Positions 8,987 through 18,020 of a stretch of 64,000 nucleotides of DNA are shown here, piece by piece. Location: assembly GCA_001604275.1 (NCBI GenBank), contig LVBD01000049.1:1-64000 (forward strand), read 5' to 3'. The stretch comes from Spirochaetales bacterium Spiro_02 (lineage in GTDB: Bacteria; Spirochaetota; Spirochaetia; Sphaerochaetales; Sphaerochaetaceae). The notes under the pieces were generated by a model. The model was not told the origin of the DNA. It saw only the letters and a program-made list of their open reading frames with translations, and made no database searches. How positions within the stretch are numbered: position 1 is the stretch's first letter; the number at the start of each line of letters is the position of its first letter. The position numbers and the translations under genes were made by a program.

Positions 8987-9797
8987 CACGATTCTCATTA
9001 CTGGCGCGAGCAGCGGCATCGGACGAAGCTGCTCGCTTCGGTTCGCCCGCGCAGGGTATGTCGTGTATGCGGTTTCCCGGCACTGCGAGGAAGGTGTGGA
9101 GTTGGTGGGTGATGGTCGGATCATTTCCATGCGGATGGATGTGAACGACAGCGACTCCGTCGCCGCCGTGATAGCTGGAATCCCGGATCTCGGGATCGTT
9201 CTCCATTGTGCTGGGTTCGGTATCTCAGGTCCCGCCGAAGATACGCCGCTTGATCTGGTACGGAGCCAGTTCGAAACAAATTATTTCGGGATATTGCGAG
9301 TAAATGCATTCGCATTGCCGCTTCTTCGGCGGAGAGGCCGTTCCCTTGTCATGGCCATCGGTTCCATCGCCGGTCGTGTTCCGATTCCGTTTCAATCTCA
9401 GTATAGTTCGACGAAATACGCCGTATCCGCATATTTCGGCGCATTGCGTATCGAAGCCGGCCCGTTTGGAGTTCGGACCGTAGTCATCGAACCAGGCGAT
9501 ACCCGAACCGGTTTCACGGATCATCGTTCATCCTATGAACCGACCGGCTCCCCGTATGCCGAGGCCTGTCGTCGCGCAGTCGGACAGATGGAACGCGACG
9601 AGCGTTCAGGCAAGGATCCCGATACCGTCGCCCAAGTCGCGTTACGGATGGCATCGCGAAAGAATCCTCCGCCGAAGGTCGTGGTTGGCTTCGGCTACAG
9701 AGTGCTTGTGTTTCTGGCGAGAGTGCTCCCCGACAGGGTGGTCCTTCGTTTGCTCGGCCTGATATACCATGTCGGAGGTCGCCCCCACGTTTCCTGA
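8958..9797 (+). CDS. Short-chain dehydrogenase/reductase
   Basis: NAD(P)-dependent classical SDR of 279 residues. It has the Rossmann motif TGASSGIG at the N-terminus, the NAG-equivalent HCAGFG, the catalytic Ser region (AIGSIAG) and the YxxxK pair in YSSTKYA. The C-terminus is hydrophobic (VLVFLARVLPDRVVLRLLGL), which suggests membrane association as in some lipid-type SDRs. The start at 8958 puts the glycine-rich motif at the usual N-terminal position and lies within the end of the anSME gene, implying coupled translation. Its substrate is unknown. Confidence 0.85.
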   Translation: MKRKTRPYGDTILITGASSGIGRSCSLRFARAGYVVYAVSRHCEEGVELVGDGRIISMRMDVNDSDSVAAVIAGIPDLGIVLHCAGFGISGPAEDTPLDLVRSQFETNYFGILRVNAFALPLLRRRGRSLVMAIGSIAGRVPIPFQSQYSSTKYAVSAYFGALRIEAGPFGVRTVVIEPGDTRTGFTDHRSSYEPTGSPYAEACRRAVGQMERDERSGKDPDTVAQVALRMASRKNPPPKVVVGFGYRVLVFLARVLPDRVVLRLLGLIYHVGGRPHVS

Positions 9798-9867
9798 ACT
9801 TTCGTACATGTACATTCGTGCGATTGCGTGATACCATGCATCACGAAGTTCGTATGAGGAGTCGGTC

Positions 9868-11166
9868 GTGGGGAGAAGGACAAGGGACGGCAGCGCATCT
9901 GGAGCATCACAGGCTCTGGAACAGTTGCGGAACATGCATGTCGAACTACGGAATCTCTACCATCTTTGCTACGAGATAGACGCTGCGGGGCAGGAAATAG
10001 TCCAAGGGATGGTCGGTTCTATTCTCGACAGGATTGAACGTATCGACATGTTTCCTCGCAAGCGGATGGAGTTGCTGAACGTCTGTTATGGTATCGATAC
10101 GTATCTCTCTCTCCATGGCTGTGTTCCGGTCGCAAGCTGGAATGATGTATACGGACGGATGACGAGGCTGTTCTGGGATCTTGCGAGATCCGTCGGCGAC
10201 CAGCATTGGATCGCAGGTCTGCTGTGCGAACAGCTCCGATTCGATGCTATGGGGTGGCATCTTCCACTGATAGTCGGCGCGGGTGATTTTCTTGCTGACG
10301 AGCAGTTGTCGTTCGTCATTGATAGATTGATGGAGTTCGCTCGGCACGAGCAACGGCGCGAATCATACCTGTATCTTGCCGGGTACCTTTCCCGCATAGT
10401 CGATCGATTCAATGAATATTCCGAACAAGTCGTGGCTTTGTACAACGATGATCCGCCTCCCTCGCAATGTCTGTATATCGCCGATGCTCTTTCAGATTCG
10501 GATCCAAAGCAAGCTATGGAATGGCTCGACAGGATCCAGGCCAAGGTGCTGCCGGGAGATCAGGAAATCGTACGTCTGCGTATCTTGCGGACCTGTTTCC
10601 ATGTTCTTGAGAAGTGGAACCAGGAGGAAGCTGTGGCGAGGGCTTTGTTCCGTATCCGCTATACGTTGGCCGATGCCAAACAGCTGTTCGATGCGATCCC
10701 TGCCGATCGTCTGGATGCCGCGGTGTCTGCGGAAGTCGAGTATTGCTTTTCTTGTAAAGGAATACATCCTGGCATGATGCTTTTTCTCTGTCTGTATGCA
10801 GGATTCGGGACATTGGATCGATATGTCTTGAGCCATATCGACGATTTGAATGAGTTCGCATATTCGGACTTCTCCCATGCGGAACTGCTTCCTCATGCGA
10901 TGAATCTTGAGGACAGTGGCTATTATGCTTCGGCAACCGTTCTGTATCGTATCATGGTACTGAACATCCTTGTCAGACGACTCGACCAGCAGGCTCAGCG
11001 GCGGGGTGTCGACTATCTGGTCAGATTGAGGAGGCTGTCCCGACTGATGGGTTCCTGGCGGAGAACCGGGTTCAGCCACAGCCAATATCTCAGGTTTCTG
11101 AAAAAGAACTATTCTGATATCGCTTCGTTCTGGTCCGGATACGATGAAGCTGTCGCATCGCATTGA
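9868..11166 (+). CDS. Hypothetical helical protein (432 aa)
   Basis: I do not recognise this protein. It is predicted soluble, without a signal peptide, and is almost entirely amphipathic helix, as in TPR-like or alpha-solenoid proteins. The last ~70 residues (LYRIMVLNILVRR...YLVRLRRLSRL...HSQYLRFLKKNY...FW) resemble the terminal helical repeat of DUF6880/SWIM-associated proteins, by eye only. The GTG start at 9868 is chosen for AGGAG at 9857-9861. Its last 58 bases overlap the 3' end of the convergent integrase. Confidence 0.6.
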   Translation: MGRRTRDGSASGASQALEQLRNMHVELRNLYHLCYEIDAAGQEIVQGMVGSILDRIERIDMFPRKRMELLNVCYGIDTYLSLHGCVPVASWNDVYGRMTRLFWDLARSVGDQHWIAGLLCEQLRFDAMGWHLPLIVGAGDFLADEQLSFVIDRLMEFARHEQRRESYLYLAGYLSRIVDRFNEYSEQVVALYNDDPPPSQCLYIADALSDSDPKQAMEWLDRIQAKVLPGDQEIVRLRILRTCFHVLEKWNQEEAVARALFRIRYTLADAKQLFDAIPADRLDAAVSAEVEYCFSCKGIHPGMMLFLCLYAGFGTLDRYVLSHIDDLNEFAYSDFSHAELLPHAMNLEDSGYYASATVLYRIMVLNILVRRLDQQAQRRGVDYLVRLRRLSRLMGSWRRTGFSHSQYLRFLKKNYSDIASFWSGYDEAVASH

Positions 11167-12398
11167 TGATCCGAGGGAACCCCTTCAGGGTCCGGCCCGG
11201 GGATGAACGGTAGGATGTTCAATTCCTGTGCGATTTCCACCGATTTCCTAGCACGTTCGGTCAGATGCGTGTACAGGTCGCTCATGCTCGTGCCGCTATG
11301 ACCGATGGTCAATCGCAATAGCTGTTCATCGATGCTTCCACGTAGCATGGTGTTGGCCATATGTCTGAACGAATGGAACGAAATATTCCGTTTTTCGAGT
11401 TCCCGCTCGTCCATGATTTCTGATCGTATGAGCGCATCTCTGAGTTTTTCGCTAAAATAATGACTCGAAACCGGCCCTCCCGTTCGTTTGCTCCAGAATA
11501 CCAATGTTTCTTTTGATAGATGCAGATTCGCGTGAGCAAGAGTAAGAAGCTGGTCGCAGAGATAGCGGGGGCAGGGGACCTCGCGCGACTTCTTGCCTTT
11601 CGGTGCTTTTCTTCCTGCAAGGTTTGCATATGCTTCGTCGACAAGAATGAGTCCATCCTTGATTTGCCTGGTTGTCAGAGCTCGCAGTTCTCCGCTGCGC
11701 ATTCCGGTGATCACGGATACCGCAGATGCAAGATAGATACGTGGGTCGCAATGCTCTTTCATGTAGGAAAGGAGCGTGCTCAGCTCCGTTTCGCTGAGTA
11801 TGCCCCGTTCATTCTGTTGCTTCTGCATCATCGGGAGTGTCTTGATGGTTCCTGTCGGAAGCAATCCATCGTTTTCCGCGTTGCGAAGCGCTATGAGGAT
11901 CGTAGACATCGCTAGATTGATAGTCGCATTGGCGATCGTTCCTTGTTTTACAAGCTGGTATTGAATGTTCCGTAGATGTTTCATCCGTACCCCCATTATA
12001 GAAAGTCCGGTCGGAACCAATGGTAGGACATGATTTTTCAACAAGATCGAACGGGTATATGCATAGTCCTTGCTGATCGCCCCTGGATTGATCGTGTTCT
12101 TTCTCTCGATGTACAAGGACGTGTCGTAGTCCCAGAACCGGATGAGATACTCCTTCAGATTCTGATCAGCGACAGTCTGTCCGGCTATTCCTTGTTCAAG
12201 CGCTTTCTGGCAGATGCGTACGGCTTCGTCTCGACGTTTGATCGGCCGGTCTGTATGGTCGCCGAGGCGCTTGCGGAGCGCTTCGACACTTTTTTTGCTC
12301 ATTCTGGCGCCGGTTTCTGGATCGCGAAACATGACATACCAATATGCCCGTTCTTTTCTTGATATTCTGCAGAGTGTGTAGGGGGCGCTGTTGTTCAT
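11109..12398 (-). CDS. Tyrosine recombinase / phage-type integrase
   Basis: A full-length 429-residue site-specific recombinase. The N-terminus (1-70) looks like an AP2-type arm-binding domain, residues ~85-185 like the SAM-like core-binding domain, and ~200-390 is catalytic. Catalytic residues appear intact: R234 (TGMRSGE), a Lys around 265-270, H342-x-x-R345 (HSFRH), H367 (IGHSG) and the nucleophile Y376 (SDLYTHL). AAGGAGG precedes the ATG at 12398. No excisionase, transposase or cargo gene is adjacent; upstream lies only AT-rich DNA. It is probably the remnant or minimal form of an integrative element. Confidence 0.92.
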   Translation of the reverse strand: MNNSAPYTLCRISRKERAYWYVMFRDPETGARMSKKSVEALRKRLGDHTDRPIKRRDEAVRICQKALEQGIAGQTVADQNLKEYLIRFWDYDTSLYIERKNTINPGAISKDYAYTRSILLKNHVLPLVPTGLSIMGVRMKHLRNIQYQLVKQGTIANATINLAMSTILIALRNAENDGLLPTGTIKTLPMMQKQQNERGILSETELSTLLSYMKEHCDPRIYLASAVSVITGMRSGELRALTTRQIKDGLILVDEAYANLAGRKAPKGKKSREVPCPRYLCDQLLTLAHANLHLSKETLVFWSKRTGGPVSSHYFSEKLRDALIRSEIMDERELEKRNISFHSFRHMANTMLRGSIDEQLLRLTIGHSGTSMSDLYTHLTERARKSVEIAQELNILPFIPGPDPEGVPSDHQCDATASSYPDQNEAISE

Positions 12399-12935
12399 AG
12401 TAGATCAACCTCCTTTTTCCGATTTTTTGTTTGCTCAATTATTTGTTCAATAATGGAAAAAAATGAATTCAAACCTAGTATATTCTTATTATTTATATTT
12501 TTCAATATAAATAAATAGATGAATTAATCAGTTTGCTTTCTAAAATATCTTCCTACTATTCAAAAGTAGGTATATAAATTCTGATAGAATAATTTTGATA
12601 TGAATATATATGTAATATGCAATGAATATACGTATAATATACGAAATTATTTAATTAACATTTTATGTATTAAATTGCAAATATTTCTAATATTTTGAGA
12701 AAATAATGAATATTTAGCATTATTTATACGATATAATATATTAATTTTTTTATATTGTTGATTTGTGTCATTAGTAAACCGGTAAAATAAAATTTTTAAA
12801 TGGTGAATGTATTTATTTAAATTTATTCTATATAAATTCATATTCATATAATTATGCGGTTACAAATTATAATAAATTTGATATTCAAAAAAATGAAAAC
12901 AAGCTCAAGTTGCTCACACGATCCGAGACATGAAG
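12399..12935. other. AT-rich intergenic block without genes
   Basis: From ~12420 to ~12895 the sequence is extremely AT-rich, in sharp contrast to both sides. Small open frames here (for example 12647-12847 on the minus strand) are low-complexity Asn/Ile/Tyr strings with no credible ribosome-binding site and are not called. Two perfect short inverted repeats are visible: 12438-12443 with 12449-12454, and CCTACT 12552-12557 with AGTAGG 12565-12570. It plausibly holds the integrase promoter and recombination or regulatory sites of a decayed element. Confidence 0.6.
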
Positions 12936-12966
12936 AAGACAAAGATCCGGCATAGCTGACGGATCT
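12936..12966 (-). terminator. Rho-independent terminator of the purine operon
   Basis: On the minus strand, AGATCCG (12966-12960) pairs with CGGATCT (12949-12943) across a 10-nt loop, and a T-rich run (TTTGTCTTC) follows. It lies ~45 bases after the purL stop. Confidence 0.6.
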
Positions 12967-13008
12967 CAACGTAGAGTCTGAAAGAGGGAATATGGAAGGA
13001 GCGAAGTG

Positions 13009-16000
13009 TTAGGTCCGGAAGTAATCGACAGCGCCCCGAAATAGCCTATCGTCATAGGTGAAATCCGTATTTGCATATAGATGTCTGCCGATGCGTTCGG
13101 CATGCGCCATGCGGCCGAACACTCTTCCGTCTGGACTGGTGATACCTTCCACAGCCAGCGTCGAACCATTTGGATTGCAGGATATGTCCATCGTCGCTGC
13201 ATTGGCGGCATCGACATACTGCGTCGCTATCTGCCCATGTTCAATCAATTGTGAAAGCAATGGGGATTCGCAGACGAAACGTCCTTCGCCATGGCTGATC
13301 GGCAACACAATGCGTTCTCCTGCCGAATAATGCATGAGCCAAGGACTGAGCGTAGAAGCGACGCGGGTGGCGACAAGCGACGACTGATGTCTGCCGATCG
13401 TATTGAACGTCAGTGTCGGACAGTGTTCATCCATCTCCTTGATCGTTCCGAACGGAACGAGACCAAGCTTGATCAATGCCTGAAATCCGTTGCAAATACC
13501 CAAAATCAGTCCATCCTGCCGATGTAGCAGTGCTTCGACAGCATCACTGATCATGCTGTTGCGGAGGAACGCTGCGATGAATTTCCCCGAGCCGTCGGGC
13601 TCGTCGCCGCCGGAAAAACCTCCGGGAATGAACAGTATCTGGCTATTTGCAAGCTCCTGGGCGAACCGGTTCGCACAATCCAATACAGCGGCTGCATTCA
13701 GATTGCGGACTACGAAGATGTTTGTCTCGGCTCCCACTGCCTTGAATGCCGCAGAACTTTCATATTCACAGTTGGTACCAGGAAATACTGGAATTAGTAC
13801 ACGTGGTTTTGCCACAGCTGCTCCGTTGTGTCTGTATCGTGACAACGACCGATAGGAAAGGGTTGGCGGAGTCTCGGACACTGGATCGCTACAGCGTAGG
13901 GGATATACCGATTCGAGACTTCCTTCGTACCAATGTTGCGCGTCGAGAAGGTCGATCGAGCGATCGGACAAAGTGCTCGAGAAAGTCCATGATTCAGTCG
14001 TCTTTCCGATGCAGAGCCCGATATCCGGTTTCGTTGAAACTTCCAGAAGCAACGAACCGATTTCCGGTTCGAATAGCATGGCTTCGGAACACGTATCGTT
14101 CAATACGACGCCTATGCGATTGCCCAGACTCATCTTTACCAAGGCTTCAGCAAGTCCGAAGCGGCTCAGCGCCCATGCGGATCGGACGATTCCCAGCCCC
14201 ATCATTTGTCTGGCGTCGGACATCACTTTCCTGAAGCTCTCGGGAACAGGTTTCGTTCCGTCGTGATCCGGACGCAGCAATACGAGGAACGACCCAGGAC
14301 ATTTGAATTCCTGACTGACGACGGAATCGACCGAACCTATGGAGACAGCAAAACTGACAAGTGTCGGCGGAACATCCAAATCGCCGAACGAACCGCTCAT
14401 GGAATCCTTGCCTCCGATCGCCGCTACGTTGAAATCCATTTGTGCGTCGAAAGCGCCGAGTAGTGCGGCAAGTGGCTGCCCCCAACGTTCAGGATCCCTT
14501 CCAGGTCTCCCAAAATATTCCTGTAACGAAAGATATGCCGTACTGGGATCGGCACCGGTCGCCGCAAGTTTCGCAAGGGAATGGACGACCGACAGATAGG
14601 CGCCCGTATAGGGATCCTGCTCGCAAAGATATGGATCGAAGCCCCATGCCATTGTCGAACAGCTCTGTGTCTCCCCGGCAAGAACGGGCAACTTGGCGAC
14701 CATCGCTTGGGATGGCGTCTTCTGATACGTGCCTCCGAAAGGCATCAGGACAGTTCCCGCTCCGATCGTAGAATCGAAACGAGACGATAGACCCTGTTTC
14801 GAACAGACGTTCAGATCTTCAAGCACAGACTTGAGTCGTTCCTCGATCGACCCGAAGTGTGACGACCGATTTTCAACCGCCGTTCTTTTGTTCGAGGAGG
14901 GAACAGCTATGGCGACATGCTTCTCCGCACCGTTTCTATCCAGAAAACCCCGGTCGATGTCCACGACGGTTCTGCCTCGATGATGCATTCGTAGACGTCG
15001 GTCCGCAGTGACTGTCGCCACTACTGTCGCTTCTAGATTCTCGTTCGCAGCAAGTTCGGAAAAACGGCGAACATCTTCCGGATTGAGTACGACTGCCATG
15101 CGTTCCTGAGATTCGCTGATCGCGATCTCCGTGCTGTCCAGACCGGCGTATTTCTTCGGTACGGCATCCAGGTCGATGGAGAGGCCGGAAGCAAGCTCGC
15201 CGATCGCGACGGAAACCCCGCCGGCTCCGAAGTCGTTGCATCGTTTGATCATCCGCGCAGCTTCCCGATTGCGGAACAACCGCTGGAGTTTCCGCTCTTC
15301 CGGAGCATTGCCTTTCTGGACTTCCGCACCGCAGGCTGTCAGGGAGCTGTCGTCATGACGCTTTGAAGAACCTGTGGCGCCTCCGCAGCCATCTCTCCCG
15401 GTCCTGCCTCCGAGCAGGACGACAACATCCCCTGGTTGCGGAGCAGCTCTTCTGACATGGGAAGCCGGCGCCGCGCCGATCACCGCACCGAGTTCCAGAT
15501 GCTTCGCGACATACCCGGGATGGTATATTTCCTCAACAATTCCGGTGGCAAGTCCGATCTGATTGCCATAGCTGCTGTAGCCTGCCGCCGACCCGAGCGC
15601 GATTTGTCGTTGAGCGAGCTTTCCTGTCAAAGTCCGATCCATCGGAGTCCGCGGATCCCCGGATCCTGAAATCCGCATTGCTTGATAGACATAGCCTCGT
15701 CCGGAAAGCGGATCTCTGATCGCTCCTCCGATGCATGTGGCCGCACCGCCGAACGGCTCGATTTCCGTGGGATGGTTGTGAGTCTCGTTCTTGAATAGGA
15801 CCAGCCAGTCCTGTATCTCGCCATCGACATCGACGGCGGTCTGTATCGTGCAGGCATTGATCTCTTCGGAGATATCGACACCCCGTACGATACCTGATTC
15901 CTGCAGATATTTCGAAGCGCGAGTCGCTATGTCCATCAGCGTCGGGGGCTGAGAGGCTCCCATCCGGGTTCGAAGCGCGATGTATCGGTTCCATGCGTCC

Positions 16001-16734
16001 TTGACACGGTCGTCTTCGATCCTGACCGAATCTATGGAGGTTCTGAATGTCGTATGCCTGCAATGATCCGACCAATAGGTATCGATGACTTTGAGTTCCG
16101 TCAGCGTAGGATCCCTACGTTCGTCGGTGAAATAGTCGCGCAGCATCCGTAGGTCGGCGTCGTCCATCGCCAGTCCCATGGTCCGGTGGAGCTGTTCCAG
16201 GGCTGTGTCGTCTATTCCCCGGAAACCGACGATCAAGGGGTGATCGTCCGGAACATTCGAAACATCATCAAAATTTCCCGCCGCTTCAAGCGAAGCTTCG
16301 CGACTTTCCACCGGGTTGATCAGGTATGTCTTGATGGCTTGGATATCCTGTTGCGTCAGTTCCCCGTCCAGAAGATAGATCGTCGCGGTTCTGACACGTG
16401 GCCGTTCGCACCGTCCGATCAGCTGGATGCACTGTTCGCAGGAATCGGCTCTCTGATCGAATTGTCCGGGAAGATACTCGACAGCGAACATGCCTGTCGC
16501 CTGACTGGAAACGTCCGAGAGGCTCTGATAGTACAGATCTACCTGGGGTTCAGCGAAAACGGTCGTCGTGCACAGCTCGAACAATTCGTCCGAAACGCCT
16601 TCCACGTCATAACGATGGAGAATCCGCACATCCCGAAGTCCTATGATTCCAAGGAAAAGCGCGATCTCCGAACGGAGTGCTTTCGCCTGTGTGGCGAAAG
16701 CGGAACGTTTTTCTACATACAGTCTTTTGATCAT
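13009..16734 (-). CDS. purL: Phosphoribosylformylglycinamidine synthase, single-chain PurL
   Basis: Catalyses step 4 of purine synthesis, FGAR + glutamine + ATP to FGAM. At 1241 residues it is the large single-chain form with synthetase and glutaminase fused, rather than the three-subunit PurS/PurL/PurQ type. The N-terminal PurS-like domain is followed by tandem AIRS-like synthetase halves (THNHPTEIEPFGGAATCIGG; GGKDSMSG). The C-terminal class I glutaminase (~980-1241) contains PVFPGTNCEYE and the nucleophile Cys in GICNGFQ. The start overlaps the purD stop by 4 bases (ATGA). It is the last gene of the operon. Confidence 0.95.
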   Translation of the reverse strand: MIKRLYVEKRSAFATQAKALRSEIALFLGIIGLRDVRILHRYDVEGVSDELFELCTTTVFAEPQVDLYYQSLSDVSSQATGMFAVEYLPGQFDQRADSCEQCIQLIGRCERPRVRTATIYLLDGELTQQDIQAIKTYLINPVESREASLEAAGNFDDVSNVPDDHPLIVGFRGIDDTALEQLHRTMGLAMDDADLRMLRDYFTDERRDPTLTELKVIDTYWSDHCRHTTFRTSIDSVRIEDDRVKDAWNRYIALRTRMGASQPPTLMDIATRASKYLQESGIVRGVDISEEINACTIQTAVDVDGEIQDWLVLFKNETHNHPTEIEPFGGAATCIGGAIRDPLSGRGYVYQAMRISGSGDPRTPMDRTLTGKLAQRQIALGSAAGYSSYGNQIGLATGIVEEIYHPGYVAKHLELGAVIGAAPASHVRRAAPQPGDVVVLLGGRTGRDGCGGATGSSKRHDDSSLTACGAEVQKGNAPEERKLQRLFRNREAARMIKRCNDFGAGGVSVAIGELASGLSIDLDAVPKKYAGLDSTEIAISESQERMAVVLNPEDVRRFSELAANENLEATVVATVTADRRLRMHHRGRTVVDIDRGFLDRNGAEKHVAIAVPSSNKRTAVENRSSHFGSIEERLKSVLEDLNVCSKQGLSSRFDSTIGAGTVLMPFGGTYQKTPSQAMVAKLPVLAGETQSCSTMAWGFDPYLCEQDPYTGAYLSVVHSLAKLAATGADPSTAYLSLQEYFGRPGRDPERWGQPLAALLGAFDAQMDFNVAAIGGKDSMSGSFGDLDVPPTLVSFAVSIGSVDSVVSQEFKCPGSFLVLLRPDHDGTKPVPESFRKVMSDARQMMGLGIVRSAWALSRFGLAEALVKMSLGNRIGVVLNDTCSEAMLFEPEIGSLLLEVSTKPDIGLCIGKTTESWTFSSTLSDRSIDLLDAQHWYEGSLESVYPLRCSDPVSETPPTLSYRSLSRYRHNGAAVAKPRVLIPVFPGTNCEYESSAAFKAVGAETNIFVVRNLNAAAVLDCANRFAQELANSQILFIPGGFSGGDEPDGSGKFIAAFLRNSMISDAVEALLHRQDGLILGICNGFQALIKLGLVPFGTIKEMDEHCPTLTFNTIGRHQSSLVATRVASTLSPWLMHYSAGERIVLPISHGEGRFVCESPLLSQLIEHGQIATQYVDAANAATMDISCNPNGSTLAVEGITSPDGRVFGRMAHAERIGRHLYANTDFTYDDRLFRGAVDYFRT

Positions 16735-17996
16735 GATAGCTGCTCCAATGCCGATCTGCCGATGTCAGAACGAAATGCGGCGTGCTCGAATCGTACGGTA
16801 TCGACGCCCCGGTACGCAGCTTCGACTGCTTGTTCCAGCGTGGGACGCACCGCCACTACCGACAGCACCCGACCTCCAGCGGTCACGACCCCGCGATCAG
16901 TCCTGCGGGTTCCGGCATGGAAATACAGGACGTCTGCGGAACAGTCGAACGAAATCTGTTTCTCCATCTCATAGGAAACCGGATATCCCCCGCTGGCAAT
17001 GACGACGCAACAGGCGCTGTCCGGACTGAAACGCACGTCGCAGTGCTCGAGCGTCCCGTTCTCTACGGCGAGCATGGTCGTCAGCAAGTCGCTTTGCAGC
17101 AATGGAAGGATCACCTGGGCCTCGGGATCTCCGAAACGACAATTGTATTCAATGACTTTCGGTCCTTCGACGGTGAGCATCAGGCCGAAATATAAGCACC
17201 CTTTGAACGGGCATCCCTCCTGCTCCATGGCTCTGATCGTCGGGATGAAAATCTGTTCCATGCACTGGCTGGCGATAGCTTCGGTGTACCAAGGATTGGG
17301 GGCGATCGTCCCCATTCCTCCTGTATTCGGACCAACATCACCGTCCAGCGCCCGCTTGTGATCCATGGACGAGATCATCGGAACGATATGCTTGCCGTCG
17401 GTGAAGGCGAGGACGGAAACCTCGGGTCCAGTGAGAAATTCCTCGATGACCACTGTTCCTCCGCTGGTTCCGAAGACCTTGTCGACCATCATGGTCGTGA
17501 CGGCTTCGACGGCCTGCCGCTCATCCATGGCGATGACGACCCCTTTCCCCAGCGCAAGTCCGTCCGCCTTTACGACGATCGGGTATCGCTGGGTTTTCAA
17601 ATATGCCACGGCTTGCTCATAGGAGTCGAACGTGCGGTATGCCGCGGTAGGGATCTTGTATCGGGACATCAGATTTTTTGCGAACGCTTTGCTGCTCTCG
17701 ATCCGAGCGGCTTTCGCTTCAGGGCCGAAGCATGGGATGCCGATGCCGTGGAGCCGATCCACGAGCCCGAGCGCAAGCGGATCGTCTGGAGCCACGACAG
17801 CGAAATCGACAGGTTGTGACTGAGCGAAACAAACGATCGCATCGAGATCCTTTGCCGCGATCGGAACGCAAGTGGCGATCTCCTCCATGCCTGCATTGCC
17901 GGGCAGTGCCCATATGGTACCGACGGCAGGGTTCTTTCTCAGACTCCATGCAAGTGCATGCTCCCTGCCTCCGCCTCCGATCAGCAGAATATTCAT
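16731..17996 (-). CDS. purD: Phosphoribosylamine-glycine ligase
   Basis: ATP-grasp ligase that joins glycine to phosphoribosylamine (step 2, GAR synthetase). It begins MNILLIGGGGREHALAW. The ATP-grasp core includes YPIVVKADGLALGKGV and the metal-binding segment EYNCRFGDPEAQ. Its 421 residues are typical. AAGGAGAG precedes the ATG. It sits 24 bases after purV and overlaps purL by 4 bases. Confidence 0.96.
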   Translation of the reverse strand: MNILLIGGGGREHALAWSLRKNPAVGTIWALPGNAGMEEIATCVPIAAKDLDAIVCFAQSQPVDFAVVAPDDPLALGLVDRLHGIGIPCFGPEAKAARIESSKAFAKNLMSRYKIPTAAYRTFDSYEQAVAYLKTQRYPIVVKADGLALGKGVVIAMDERQAVEAVTTMMVDKVFGTSGGTVVIEEFLTGPEVSVLAFTDGKHIVPMISSMDHKRALDGDVGPNTGGMGTIAPNPWYTEAIASQCMEQIFIPTIRAMEQEGCPFKGCLYFGLMLTVEGPKVIEYNCRFGDPEAQVILPLLQSDLLTTMLAVENGTLEHCDVRFSPDSACCVVIASGGYPVSYEMEKQISFDCSADVLYFHAGTRRTDRGVVTAGGRVLSVVAVRPTLEQAVEAAYRGVDTVRFEHAAFRSDIGRSALEQLS

Positions 17997-18020
17997 CAGA
18001 CGTCTCTCCTTTTTCGAAAA

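Noticed and set aside
9795-9850. Palindrome around GTACATGTAC as an operator
   Set aside because: Short palindromes of this kind are expected by chance; no second copy near a promoter was seen.
12647-12847. 66-residue AT-rich open frame on the minus strand
   Set aside because: Low-complexity Asn/Ile/Tyr sequence expected by chance in AT-rich DNA; no convincing ribosome-binding site.
11168-12927. Direct repeat GATCCGAG at 11168-11175 and 12920-12927 as possible att sites around the integrase
   Set aside because: Only 8 bases, the left copy lies inside the integrase coding end, and GATCCGA-type words are common in this genome.
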